Positions 1 through 9,021 of a stretch of 64,000 nucleotides of DNA are shown piece by piece (the first letter of the stretch is position 1; every line of letters begins with the position of its first letter). Location of the stretch: assembly GCF_004348265.1 (NCBI RefSeq), contig NZ_SMNT01000019.1, positions 1-64,000 of the forward strand, written 5' to 3'. Below the pieces are notes generated by a model, which ran no database searches, was not told the DNA's origin, and saw nothing but the letters and a program-made list of their open reading frames with translations. This DNA is from Methylobacterium segetis. GTDB taxonomy: Bacteria > Pseudomonadota > Alphaproteobacteria > Rhizobiales > Beijerinckiaceae. The translations under genes and the position numbers were made by a program.

Positions 1-2
1 CC

Positions 3-950
3 GAGCCGGCGCGGCCGGCCGCCTTCGCGCCGCGGCCGATCCCGCCCCTGCCGCGATCGTCCGGGGCCGACATCGTCCCGGGCCCGGCCGGCGCAAGGCC
101 GGAGCGGGGCGCCCGCGACGAGGCCGTCGTGGCGGCCTTCGACCGCGAGGGCCTGGAGGTGCACCTGCAGCCCGTGGTGGTGCTGCCGCAGCGCAAGGTC
201 GTCTCCTACGAGGCGCTGGCACGGCTGCGGGTCGAGGGCGAGGTCCTGGCGCCGGAGGCGTTCCTGCCGGTGCTGGAGCGCTACGGCCGCACCACCGACC
301 TCGACCGGCGCATGCTGCAGCGGGTCGCCACCATCGCCCGCCATCTCGCGGGGCGCGGCAGCGAGGCGGCGGTGGCCTACGGGCTCTCGCCGCTCTCCCT
401 CTACGAGCCCGGCTTCCTGCGCTCGCTGGCCCGCCTCGTCGCCGCCGAGCCCGGCCTCGCGGGGCGGATCGTGATGGCGCTGCCGCAGGCGAGCTGGCGC
501 AACCTCGACGCCGAGCAGGCGGCGGCGCTTGCCGCCCTCCGCGGCCGCATCGGCTTCATCCTCGACCGCCCGACGGACCTGCGCTTCGACGCCCTCTCGC
601 TCGCCGAGCGCGGCGTCGGGCAGGTCAAGGTGCCGGCCGACCTGCTGCTCCGGCAGGCGGCGGGCCGCGGCCCCCTCTCCGACATCGCGGTGGAGGATCT
701 CGTCGCGGCGCTCGCCCGGGCCGGCATCCGCCTCGTCGCCTGCGCCGTCGAGCACGAGGGCGACGTGCCCGACCTGATCGACCTCGACGTGCCCTTCGCG
801 CAGGGAAGCGTCTTCGCCGCGCCCCGCGCCGTCCGGGCGGAGGTTCTGACCGCGCCCCCCGCGCCGCCCCCGCCTCAGCCCCCGGCCGACGACCCCGAGC
901 CGCCGCCGCAGCGGCGGCCGTTCCGCGACTTCCTGCGCCGGGCGAGCTGA
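3..950 (+). CDS. EAL-domain protein, degenerate, TipF-like (5' end outside window)
   Basis: The reading frame is open from the left edge of the window, so the N-terminus is missing; a GTG at 129 is the first internal start, but the frame continues upstream through Pro/Ala/Arg-rich sequence typical of a linker. The EAL domain begins at LEVHLQPVVVLPQRK and has the EAL signature inside SYEALARLR. The later acidic DDFG-type metal-binding loop is replaced by ILDRPTDLRFD, so c-di-GMP hydrolysis is doubtful and a binding or scaffold role is more likely. The wording LQPxxxLPQRK resembles Caulobacter TipF, a c-di-GMP effector for flagellar assembly (recalled similarity). A proline-rich tail ends in RRPFRDFLRRAS. 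The nearby cheZ-cheY pair fits a motility context. Confidence 0.8.
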   Translation, partial: EPARPAAFAPRPIPPLPRSSGADIVPGPAGARPERGARDEAVVAAFDREGLEVHLQPVVVLPQRKVVSYEALARLRVEGEVLAPEAFLPVLERYGRTTDLDRRMLQRVATIARHLAGRGSEAAVAYGLSPLSLYEPGFLRSLARLVAAEPGLAGRIVMALPQASWRNLDAEQAAALAALRGRIGFILDRPTDLRFDALSLAERGVGQVKVPADLLLRQAAGRGPLSDIAVEDLVAALARAGIRLVACAVEHEGDVPDLIDLDVPFAQGSVFAAPRAVRAEVLTAPPAPPPPQPPADDPEPPPQRRPFRDFLRRAS

Positions 951-1019
951 GGGCGGGCGTTGCAATCGGCGGGCGTGCCGCCTAACCGGGCCTGGACCAG
1001 AGCCATCCCGGGACGCTTC

Positions 1020-1943
1020 ATGACAGCCTCATCCGCCGCGGCGGTTCCAGCCCAGGGCCGGGCCGCCGTCCCGGTCCTCGCCGGCATCGCGGACATCGCG
1101 CCGCGCTACGACCTCCTCCTGTGCGACGTCTGGGGCGTGCTGCACGACGGCACGGTCGGCCATCGCGCGGCGGGCGAGGCCCTGATCCGCTTCCGCCGCC
1201 TCGACCCCGAGGGCCGGCCGCGCCGGGTGATCCTCGTCTCGAACGCGCCGCGGCCCTGGCCGGGCGTGCAGCGGATCCTCGACGGCTACGGCGTGCCGCG
1301 GGAGGCCTACGACGCCATCCTCACCTCCGGCGACCTCACGCGGGACCTGATCGCGCGGCGCGCGGGGGCGGCCATCTACCATCTCGGGCCGGAGCGCGAC
1401 GGGCCGATCTTCGAGGGGCTCGACCTCGATCTCGTCCCCGCCGAGGCGGCCGACCTCGTCGTCTGCACGGGCCTGTTCGACGACACGCGCGAGACGGCCG
1501 ACGATTACCGCGCCGCACTCGCGGCCTTCCGCGCCCGCGCGGTGCCGATGATCTGCGCCAATCCCGATCTCGTGGTGGAGCGCGACAGGAAGCTCATCCC
1601 CTGCGCCGGGCTGATCGCGGCGGCCTACGCCGAGATCGGAGGCGAGGTCGTCTACGCGGGCAAGCCCTACCGGCCGGTCTACGAGGCGGCGCTGGAGAAG
1701 GCGGCGGCCCTCGACGGCGCCGGCCCGCCGGACAGGGCCCGGGTGCTGGCCATCGGCGACGCGCTCCGCACGGATATCGCGGGGGCCGCCGCGTTCGGCA
1801 TCCCGAGCCTGCTCGTGGCCCGCGGCATCCATGCGGAGGAGCTCGGCGTGCTCGGCGAGCACGAACGGCTCGGCGATGCGGCCGACTGGCTCGCCCGCCA
1901 GAGCGTGCACCCCGACGCGCTGATCGAGCGGCTCGTCTGGTAG
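1020..1943 (+). CDS. HAD-superfamily class IIA hydrolase (TIGR01459-like)
   Basis: This is a sugar-phosphate or nucleotide phosphatase-like HAD protein of 307 residues if started at ATG 1020; an earlier in-frame start at 960 adds an unconserved extension. The nucleophile motif is LLLCDVWGVLHDG (DxWG rather than DxDG), followed by the motif II Ser/Asn in ILVSNAPRP, the class IIA cap, the Lys in AGKPYRPVYEAAL, and the final acidic motif AIGDALRTDIAGA. These are the marks of the alphaproteobacterial TIGR01459 family related to NagD and pyridoxal phosphatase. The natural substrate is unknown. The gene runs convergently into cheZ with a 5-bp gap, so the two share a terminator region. Confidence 0.88.
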   Translation: MTASSAAAVPAQGRAAVPVLAGIADIAPRYDLLLCDVWGVLHDGTVGHRAAGEALIRFRRLDPEGRPRRVILVSNAPRPWPGVQRILDGYGVPREAYDAILTSGDLTRDLIARRAGAAIYHLGPERDGPIFEGLDLDLVPAEAADLVVCTGLFDDTRETADDYRAALAAFRARAVPMICANPDLVVERDRKLIPCAGLIAAAYAEIGGEVVYAGKPYRPVYEAALEKAAALDGAGPPDRARVLAIGDALRTDIAGAAAFGIPSLLVARGIHAEELGVLGEHERLGDAADWLARQSVHPDALIERLVW

Positions 1944-1948
1944 GCGCC

Positions 1949-2482
1949 TCAGGCGAACAGGGCGTCGATGTCGTCCTGGGAGGTGGCCGGCCCGCCGATC
2001 TGCGGCCCGTTGAGGAGGAGGCGCTCGGCCCGGCCCCGGCGATCGGCCTCGCTCGGATCGACGCCCGATTCGTCCCGCGCCTTCACGGCGTTCGCGAAGC
2101 GGGCGAGCCGCAATTCGAGCTGGCGCAGGGCCTCGACCACCTTCGAGATGCGCTGGCCGGTGATGTCCTGGAAGGCGCAGGCCTCGAAGATCTCGTAGAT
2201 CTTCGCCTCGACGTTGACCCGGTAATCGGCGTCCTCGGGCAGGGACAGCATCTCCTCGGCGGAGGCCATGATCCGGTTGGTGGCGCCGGCCGTCGCCTCG
2301 AGCACGTTGCCGAGCTCCTCGTGCGCCATCGGGATGCGGTCGCGGGTGATCTCGTTGGCCCGCAGCGCCGCGATCTCCTGGCGCAGATGGCTGATATACT
2401 CCGCGATCTCCACGAGCTCGTGGATCACCGCCGGCGAGGGCCGCTCGGGAGCCGAATCCCGCGTCTTGCGTGCGAATAGCAT
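1949..2482 (-). CDS. cheZ: Chemotaxis phosphatase CheZ
   Basis: CheZ removes the phosphate from CheY-P to end the motor signal. The protein has 177 residues, shorter than the enterobacterial form. The helical hairpin carries the catalytic motif FQDITGQRI, where Asp106 and Gln110 match the Asp/Gln pair of E. coli CheZ. The extreme C-terminus, SQDDIDALFA, is the short acidic amphipathic helix that docks onto CheY. The gene is downstream of cheY on the same strand (90-bp gap), giving a compact cheY-cheZ unit away from any main chemotaxis operon in this window. Many rhizobia lack CheZ and use a second CheY as a phosphate sink, so the presence of CheZ is informative. Confidence 0.9.
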   Translation of the reverse strand: MLFARKTRDSAPERPSPAVIHELVEIAEYISHLRQEIAALRANEITRDRIPMAHEELGNVLEATAGATNRIMASAEEMLSLPEDADYRVNVEAKIYEIFEACAFQDITGQRISKVVEALRQLELRLARFANAVKARDESGVDPSEADRRGRAERLLLNGPQIGGPATSQDDIDALFA

Positions 2483-2572
2483 CCGCGCTCACTCCACAGG
2501 GCGGCGCCGAACGGGCGCCGCCGGTACGCGTGCCGGCCCCTCCGCCCGGGGGGCCGTGATCGACAGGACGCC

Positions 2573-2956
2573 TCAGGCGCCGCAGACCGCCTCGATCTTG
2601 CTCTTGAGCGTGGCGGCGTTGAACGGCTTGACGATGTAGTTGTTCACGCCGGCCTTCTTGGCGGCGATCACGTTCTCGGTCTTCGACTCGGCGGTGACCA
2701 TGATGAAGGGCGTGGTGCGCAGCGACTCGTCGGCGCGCACGTGGCGCAGCAGCTCGTAGCCCGTCATCGGCTCCATGTTCCAGTCGGAGATGACGAGGCC
2801 GTATTTGCGGCTCTTCAGCCGGGCCAGCGCCGCGGTCCCGTCGGAGGCGTCGTCCACCTCCTCGAAGCCGAGCTGCTTCAGGAGGTTGCGGATGATGCGG
2901 ACCATCGTCTGGTAGTCGTCGACGACCAGGATCGGCATGCTGAGATCGAGGGCCAT
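2573..2956 (-). CDS. cheY: Chemotaxis response regulator CheY
   Basis: This is a single-domain receiver of 127 residues with no output domain. The acidic pocket is VVDD (13-14), the phosphoacceptor is Asp58 in LVISDWNMEP, the switch Thr is Thr88 in FIMVTAES, and Lys110 lies in YIVKPFNA; the WNMEPM segment is typical of true CheY proteins rather than of orphan receivers. It would bind the flagellar motor switch when phosphorylated. It lies directly upstream of cheZ, so kinase output and phosphatase are produced together. No cheA or receptor gene is in view. The start ATG is fixed by the short N-terminus before the first beta strand. Confidence 0.92.
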   Translation of the reverse strand: MALDLSMPILVVDDYQTMVRIIRNLLKQLGFEEVDDASDGTAALARLKSRKYGLVISDWNMEPMTGYELLRHVRADESLRTTPFIMVTAESKTENVIAAKKAGVNNYIVKPFNAATLKSKIEAVCGA

Positions 2957-3208
2957 GGGGGTTCTTCGCTCCGTATTCCCGGGGGACGGTGCGGCGTCCC
3001 CTGCATATTGAGGGAAGCGCCCAGCGACGCGGCGCCTCGTAGTCGCGAAATTACCGGAGACCCGCTTGCGAAGCGGTTAACTGCGCGCGCATCCGTACGC
3101 GCCCCACCCGCGGGGCCCGTGCCCCTCGCTTGACCCCCCGTGCGGTTTTCGACAGGGTCCGCCCGGCCTCCTCCCCCAGAGCCCGGCCCACCCGCCCCGC
3201 AACGCCCC

Positions 3209-4213
3209 ATGAGTCCGATGTCGTCCGCCGACGAGACACCCGCGCGGCCCTTCACGGTCTGCCGCGAGGACGAGCCGCTGCCGCCGCAGCTGCGCGGCGC
3301 CGTGGCGGCGATCGGCAATTTCGACGGGGTGCATCGCGGCCACCGGAGCCTCGTGGAGGCCGTGCGCGCGGGCGCGCGCGCCGACGGGCGCCCGGCCGTC
3401 GTCCTCACCTTCGAGCCGCATCCGCGGGCCTATTTCGCGCCGCACCTCCCCCTGTTCCGCCTGACCGACCCCGGCGCCAAGGAGATCGTGTTCCGGCGCC
3501 TCGGCCTCGACGGGCTCGTCGTGCGCCGCTTCGATGCGGGCCTTGCCGGCACGGGCGCACGCGACTTCGTGCGGGGCCTGCTCGTGGAGGATCTCGGGCT
3601 CTCGGGCGTGGTGATCGGGCATGATTTCCATTTCGGCCGGGGGCGCGAGGGAACGCCGACGCTGCTCGCCGGGCTCTGCCGGGATTACGGCCTGTCCTGC
3701 CGCATCCTTCCGGCGGTCTCGCTGGTCGACGAGGCGGAGCCGGTCTCCTCCAGCGCCATCCGCGCGGCGCTCTCCGGCGGCGACATCGCCCGGGCGAACG
3801 CGCTCCTCGGCTACCGCTGGTTCGTGCGGGGCGAGGTCCGCCACGGCGACAAGCGCGGGCGGGTCCTCGGCTACCCCACCGCCAACATCGCACTCGACGA
3901 TTGCGGCCTCGCCCACGGCATCTACGCGGTGCGGGCGCGGCTGCCGGACGGGCGGGTCCGCGCGGGCGTGGCGAGCTACGGCCGCCGCCCCACCTTCGAC
4001 GACGGGGCGCCGCTCCTCGAGGTCAACCTGTTCGATTTCGCGGACGACCTCTACGGGCAGGCGCTCGAGGTCGAGTTCCTCGCCTTCATCCGCGGCGAGG
4101 AGCGCTTCGCGAGCGCCGAGGCGCTGGTCGCCCGCATGGATGTCGACGCGGCCGAGGCCCGCGCCCTCGTCGCGACGGACCGGACGTCCTCGATGATCGA
4201 GGGCGGGCGGTAG
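3209..4213 (+). CDS. ribF: Bifunctional riboflavin kinase / FAD synthetase
   Basis: RibF converts riboflavin to FMN and then FAD. The N-terminal nucleotidyltransferase half shows IGNFDGVHRGHRSL (the HxGH-like site), TFEPHPRAYF and the ISSTxIR-like VSSSAIRAAL. The C-terminal kinase half begins at GYRWFVRGEVRHGDKRGR and has the Mg/ATP motif LGYPTANI. The length (about 334 residues) is normal. The start is uncertain: ATG 3209 and ATG 3218 are both plausible, and a GTG at 3140 adds a Pro-rich stretch that does not look like protein. The gene stands alone between divergent cheY and the convergent anti-sigma gene, so it is not in the ribF-ileS arrangement seen in enterobacteria. Confidence 0.93.
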   Translation: MSPMSSADETPARPFTVCREDEPLPPQLRGAVAAIGNFDGVHRGHRSLVEAVRAGARADGRPAVVLTFEPHPRAYFAPHLPLFRLTDPGAKEIVFRRLGLDGLVVRRFDAGLAGTGARDFVRGLLVEDLGLSGVVIGHDFHFGRGREGTPTLLAGLCRDYGLSCRILPAVSLVDEAEPVSSSAIRAALSGGDIARANALLGYRWFVRGEVRHGDKRGRVLGYPTANIALDDCGLAHGIYAVRARLPDGRVRAGVASYGRRPTFDDGAPLLEVNLFDFADDLYGQALEVEFLAFIRGEERFASAEALVARMDVDAAEARALVATDRTSSMIEGGR

Positions 4214-4297
4214 GTCCGCCGCTCACCTCTCCCACCCGGGAGGCCGCCCTCGGCGGGCCGACCCGGACGGGTCTCGGAGAGGCCGATCGCCCCACTT

Positions 4298-4329
4298 AGA
4301 GCTTCTCCCGGCTCAGAGCTTCTCCCGGC
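4298..4329. repeat. 15-bp direct repeat with 17-bp period at the anti-sigma stop codon
   Basis: The sequence agagcttctcccggc occurs at 4298-4312 and again at 4315-4329. The inner copy encodes the last residues (GREKL) of the minus-strand anti-sigma gene, and its stop TGA sits between the copies. The outer copy carries a second stop TAA in another frame. It looks like a local slippage duplication of the gene's 3' end. Confidence 0.8.
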
Positions 4330-5086
4330 CCATCTCGCCCGCGAGGTCGGCGGCCGCCTGCCGCAGGTCGGTCGCGTCGCGGGTGCCGCTGAGGGCGTAG
4401 GTGGAGCCGCCCGCCGTCCAGTAGGCGGTGGTGCCGTCGCTGGAGCGGACAACCTCCTTCTCGCGGGCGCCCGACTTGCGGTGCGTGGCGAACAGCGAGA
4501 CCTCTCCGAGGGCGCCCGCGTCGATCGCGACCTCGACGCCCGCGCCGCGATGGGCGGGGAAGACCTGCACGTCCCGCACCGTCCATCCGGCGGGCAGGTC
4601 CGGCAGGCGGATGCCCGTCGCCGCCTCGATGTCGGCCCGGTCGTAGGCCGGCGTCGGCCGCTGCGAGGCCATGCGGGCGCGCAGCTGCGCCGTCTGGCGG
4701 GCCTGCGCCGCGTCCTCCACGAAGGTCGGATCGATCGGGGAGGCGAAGGTATCGGGCACGCCGAACCCGCCGACCTCGGCATGGGCGAGCCAGCCGGCCC
4801 CGACCAGGATGGCGATGGCCGCCGCGCGCCGCAGGCGGGCGCCGACGGAGCGCCAGCGGAGCGAGCGGTCGAGGCGGCGGGCGGCAGCCCGGTTGCGCTC
4901 GGGGCCGGGGCCGGGCAGCCGGGCGAAGGCGGCGCGCAGGGCGTCGCTGTCGTGCATCTCGGCCATCACGCGGGCCGCCACCTCGGGGTGGCGCGCGAGA
5001 TGGGCCTCGACCTCCAGGCGCCTCATGACGTCGAGCTCGCCGTCCACGAAGGCGATGAGATCGGAATCGGTAATCGGGTCGACCAT
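4313..5086 (-). CDS. Membrane anti-sigma factor
   Basis: This 257-residue protein is encoded 81 bp downstream of an ECF sigma gene on the same strand. The N-terminus (DSDLIAFVDGELD, then LEVEAHLARHPEVAARV) is the typical anti-sigma helical domain, although the zinc-coordinating Cys pair of ZAS proteins is absent. A single hydrophobic span near residues 88-104 (AAAIAILVGAGWLAHA) would anchor it in the inner membrane with the remaining ~150 residues in the periplasm, where the signal is presumably sensed. The periplasmic part has the sequence RLPDLPAGWTVRDVQVFP. By context it should hold the adjacent sigma factor inactive; the inducing signal is unknown. Confidence 0.82.
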   Translation of the reverse strand: MVDPITDSDLIAFVDGELDVMRRLEVEAHLARHPEVAARVMAEMHDSDALRAAFARLPGPGPERNRAAARRLDRSLRWRSVGARLRRAAAIAILVGAGWLAHAEVGGFGVPDTFASPIDPTFVEDAAQARQTAQLRARMASQRPTPAYDRADIEAATGIRLPDLPAGWTVRDVQVFPAHRGAGVEVAIDAGALGEVSLFATHRKSGAREKEVVRSSDGTTAYWTAGGSTYALSGTRDATDLRQAAADLAGEMGREKL

Positions 5087-5167
5087 GGCGGCAGGTCCTC
5101 ATGCCCTGTCCGGGCGCATCTTGAACGATCGCGAGACCGGCCGATGCGGCGGCCGGTGCGGGTGGCC

Positions 5168-5794
5168 TCAGGTTTCCCCGACGGCCCGGCTCTCGTAGCC
5201 GAGGGGCGGGGCTCCCCGGATCTCCGGCTGGCCGCTCGACGGCACGAGGCGCAGATGCGGCCGCTCCGAGCCTCCCCCTTCGCGCTCGGGCGGTTTGCGG
5301 GCGGGCCGGCCCTCCTCGAAGGCCCGCAGCGCCGCGCGTCCGCGGCCGAGCCGCGACATCAGGGTCCCGATGGGGATGCCGAGCACGGCCGCGGCATCGG
5401 CGTAGGCCATGCCCTCGATCGTCACGAGATGCAGGGCCGCGCGCTGCTCCTCGGGCAGGGTCAGGAAGGCCTCGCGGATCTGGGCGAGGCGCACCTGCCC
5501 TTCCTGGGCGGGCAGCGCCACCTCGTCGCTCATCTGCACCAGCACGTCGGCGTGGCGCGCCTCGACGCGCTTGCGACGCTGGTCGTCGATGAAGACGTTG
5601 TGCAGCACCGTCATCATCCAGGTGCGCAGGTTGGTGCTCGGCCGCAGGGTCGCCTGAGCCTCCAGGGCGCGCACGAGGGTGTCGTGCACGAGATCGTCGG
5701 CCCTCAGCGTGTCGCGGGTGAGCGAGCGCGCGTAGCGCCTCAGGGGCACCAGCAACTCGACGATATCGGGACGCTTCGACTTGTCGGATGTCAT
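5168..5794 (-). CDS. ECF RNA polymerase sigma factor
   Basis: This is a 208-residue group IV sigma factor. Region 2 is recognisable in LRRYARSLTRD, ADDLVHDTLVRAL and NLRTWMMTVLHNVFID (core binding and -10 recognition). Region 4 follows at IREAFLTLPEEQRAAL and the helix-turn-helix YADAAAVLGIPIGTLMSRLGRGR (-35 recognition). A basic, poorly conserved tail of about 40 residues follows. It is co-directional with the membrane anti-sigma gene downstream and probably autoregulated, though I could not identify a convincing cognate promoter. It is distinct from the general stress sigma EcfG, since no PhyR or NepR gene is present. Confidence 0.9.
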   Translation of the reverse strand: MTSDKSKRPDIVELLVPLRRYARSLTRDTLRADDLVHDTLVRALEAQATLRPSTNLRTWMMTVLHNVFIDDQRRKRVEARHADVLVQMSDEVALPAQEGQVRLAQIREAFLTLPEEQRAALHLVTIEGMAYADAAAVLGIPIGTLMSRLGRGRAALRAFEEGRPARKPPEREGGGSERPHLRLVPSSGQPEIRGAPPLGYESRAVGET

Positions 5795-5807
5795 ACCGGT
5801 TCAGACG

Positions 5808-5821
5808 GGTGCCGAGGCACC
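5808..5821. promoter_or_regulatory. Inverted repeat upstream of the ECF sigma gene
   Basis: GGTGCC-GA-GGCACC is a perfect 6-bp inverted repeat ending 13 bp upstream of the sigma start codon. It could be an operator or a 5'-UTR hairpin. On the plus strand it is followed by TTT, but no plus-strand gene ends here, so a terminator role is unlikely. Confidence 0.35.
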
Positions 5822-5867
5822 TTTAATCCCCGCCCGCGCCCGTCGCGGACGGGGTTTGTGCTTGAGA

Positions 5868-7040
5868 CTACTGGTAGGCGGCGTGGAGATCGAGGGTGCA
5901 TTCGTGGCCGACCCGCTCGAAATGCTCCGCGAGCCACGCCTGCGCGGCCGCGCGACCCCGGTCGCGCAGGCGCTCGAACACCCGCCAGCGCGCGTCGAGG
6001 CGCGAGGAGGCCGGGTAATCCTCGAGGGCGTCGGTGCCGTCGATCCGGTGGACCCGCACCCGCTCGTAGGCGCCCTGGCCGAGGACGCCCTCGTCGATCA
6101 GGTTGTCCACGAAGTCGATCGCGCGCAGCTCCCGCATCAGGTTGGCGTTGAACGTGATCTCGTTCAGCCGGTCCTGGATCTCGGCCTCGGTGCGGGGCGT
6201 CTCGCGCCGCTCGACGGGGTTGATCTGGACGAGGAGGATGTCCCGCGTGCGCGCCCCGCGATGCAGGGGATAGAGGGGTGGGTTCCCGAGATAGCCCCCG
6301 TCCCAGTAGGGCACGCCGTCGATCTCGACCGCCTGGAACACGGTGGGCAGGCAGGCCGAGGCCATCAGGTGGTCGACCGTGAGCCGCTCGCGCTCGAACA
6401 CGGCGAGCTTGCCGGTCCAGACATTGGTGGCCGAGACGTAGACGCCCGCCGTCTCGGCCTCCCGCAGCCGCTCGAAATCGACCTGCTTGGCCAGAGCCTT
6501 GCGCAGCGGGTTCACGTTGAGGGGGTTGGCGACGTAGGGGCTCGGCATCAGCGCCTTCGTCCAGAACTCGGCGACCGGGTTGCCCTGCCACAGGCCGAGC
6601 AGCCCGCTGACGACGCGGCGCTGGGCCGGCCAGAGGTCGCCGTCGAGGCTGACCTCCCGCCAGAACCGCTCCAGCGCCTCGCGCGCCCCCTTGGGGCCGC
6701 CCGAGAGCCAGCCGTCGATCATCACGACCGCGTTCATGGCGCCCGCGCTCGCCCCCGTGACCGCCTCGAAGCCGAGGCGGCCATCCTCGATCAGCGCATC
6801 GAGCACGCCCCAGGTGAAGGCGCCGTGCGCGCCGCCGCCCTGAAGGGCGAGGGCGACGGTCTTCTCCGCCCGCGCACCGGCCAGGACGTGCATCGGCGGG
6901 CGCGCCTCGGACCGCGCCTCGATCCCGTCCTCGGACTGCACGGGCTCGGGCACGGCGGTGGCCGGGTTGTGCGGCTCCGGCCCGTGCGGGTTCGCCGCGG
7001 GCGGGGCTGGTCTCTCGGTGCGGCTCATGGGATCCGTCAT
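5868..7040 (-). CDS. Patatin-like phospholipase (DUF3734-type C-terminus)
   Basis: This is a serine acyl hydrolase of about 390 residues from ATG 7040 (another ATG lies at 7052). The oxyanion-hole motif is LALQGGGAHGAF, the nucleophile elbow is VTGASAGAMN (GxSxG), and the catalytic Asp lies in YWDGGYLGNPPLYP, giving a complete Ser-Asp dyad. The C-terminal part (LVQINPVERRETPRT, then NEITFNANLMREL) matches the DUF3734 extension of a proteobacterial patatin subfamily that, as I recall, is often next to 3-hydroxybutyrate dehydrogenase. A palindrome of the type seen near polyhydroxyalkanoate genes lies just upstream. A role in lipid or PHB turnover is an inference. No signal peptide is seen, so it is probably cytoplasmic. 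Confidence 0.88.
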   Translation of the reverse strand: MTDPMSRTERPAPPAANPHGPEPHNPATAVPEPVQSEDGIEARSEARPPMHVLAGARAEKTVALALQGGGAHGAFTWGVLDALIEDGRLGFEAVTGASAGAMNAVVMIDGWLSGGPKGAREALERFWREVSLDGDLWPAQRRVVSGLLGLWQGNPVAEFWTKALMPSPYVANPLNVNPLRKALAKQVDFERLREAETAGVYVSATNVWTGKLAVFERERLTVDHLMASACLPTVFQAVEIDGVPYWDGGYLGNPPLYPLHRGARTRDILLVQINPVERRETPRTEAEIQDRLNEITFNANLMRELRAIDFVDNLIDEGVLGQGAYERVRVHRIDGTDALEDYPASSRLDARWRVFERLRDRGRAAAQAWLAEHFERVGHECTLDLHAAYQ

Positions 7041-7056
7041 GCCTCTCAACATGGTA

Positions 7057-7071
7057 TGTTGCGCTGCAACA
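7057..7071. promoter_or_regulatory. Perfect palindrome TGTTGC-N3-GCAACA upstream of the patatin gene
   Basis: The 15-bp site TGTTGCGCTGCAACA has perfect 6-bp arms and lies 17 bp upstream of ATG 7040 and 5 bp upstream of the alternative ATG 7052, where it would block transcription or translation. The TTGC-N3-GCAA core resembles sites described for the PHA-responsive repressor PhaR in alphaproteobacteria (recalled, not checked). Confidence 0.55.
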
Positions 7072-7486
7072 GCAACGGCCAGGCCAAACGGCCGGCCGAC
7101 GCCTCCGTTCCGCGAATCGGCGCACGGGGCCGGGGCAGCCGATGAGGCGAAAGGGCCGCAAGCCCGGCCGCCCGCAGGGGCGGGGCGCCGGAATCGGGGA
7201 GAACGGCCCTCCGCCTCGACATTCGCGCCCGGATGCGACATGACACGCGCGATGCTGCCATGCGCGGCCTCGGCTTGACGCTGCGGGCCGGCAATCTCAG
7301 CTAAACCAACGCGCGCGTATCCTGCGCATCTCTTGAGTTGATCCTGGCGGCGCGCCGGCTCCGAACGAGCGGGCCCGGGCCGCCGGGGGCGGCGAAACCC
7401 GGAGACGGGCGGGGCGGGAGCCCTGCGGCCCGGGCCACGCGCGCCCCGAAGGATCGCAGACGAGATCCTGCAGACAAGGTCCATCG
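7072..7486. other. Divergent intergenic region, patatin / ispG
   Basis: No gene is supported here. A TTGACG hexamer at 7274-7279 followed by a less GC-rich stretch (gcaatctcagctaaacc) is the best candidate ispG promoter -35 element, but I see no clear -10. The rest is GC-rich with scattered stops in all frames. Confidence 0.4.
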
Positions 7487-8797
<1,311 letters not shown>

Positions 8798-9021
8798 GGC
8801 TCGCCCGCTGATCCCGAGGCCGGGCCGATGGCCCGGCCGGGGCTTGCCGAAAGGTCGCTGTTTCCGCCGCTCCGGCCGCGTGCTAAGCGTGCCGGCACGA
8901 TCCCCTTGAGCGGCCCGGCGAGCGCCGGGCGCGCGTGCCCCGGACGGCATCGCGTCCCCATGGCGTCCTCGATGCGCCGCGTCGCGAGCCTTCGGGCGGC
9001 CCTCACCCTAGATCGCCCTTC

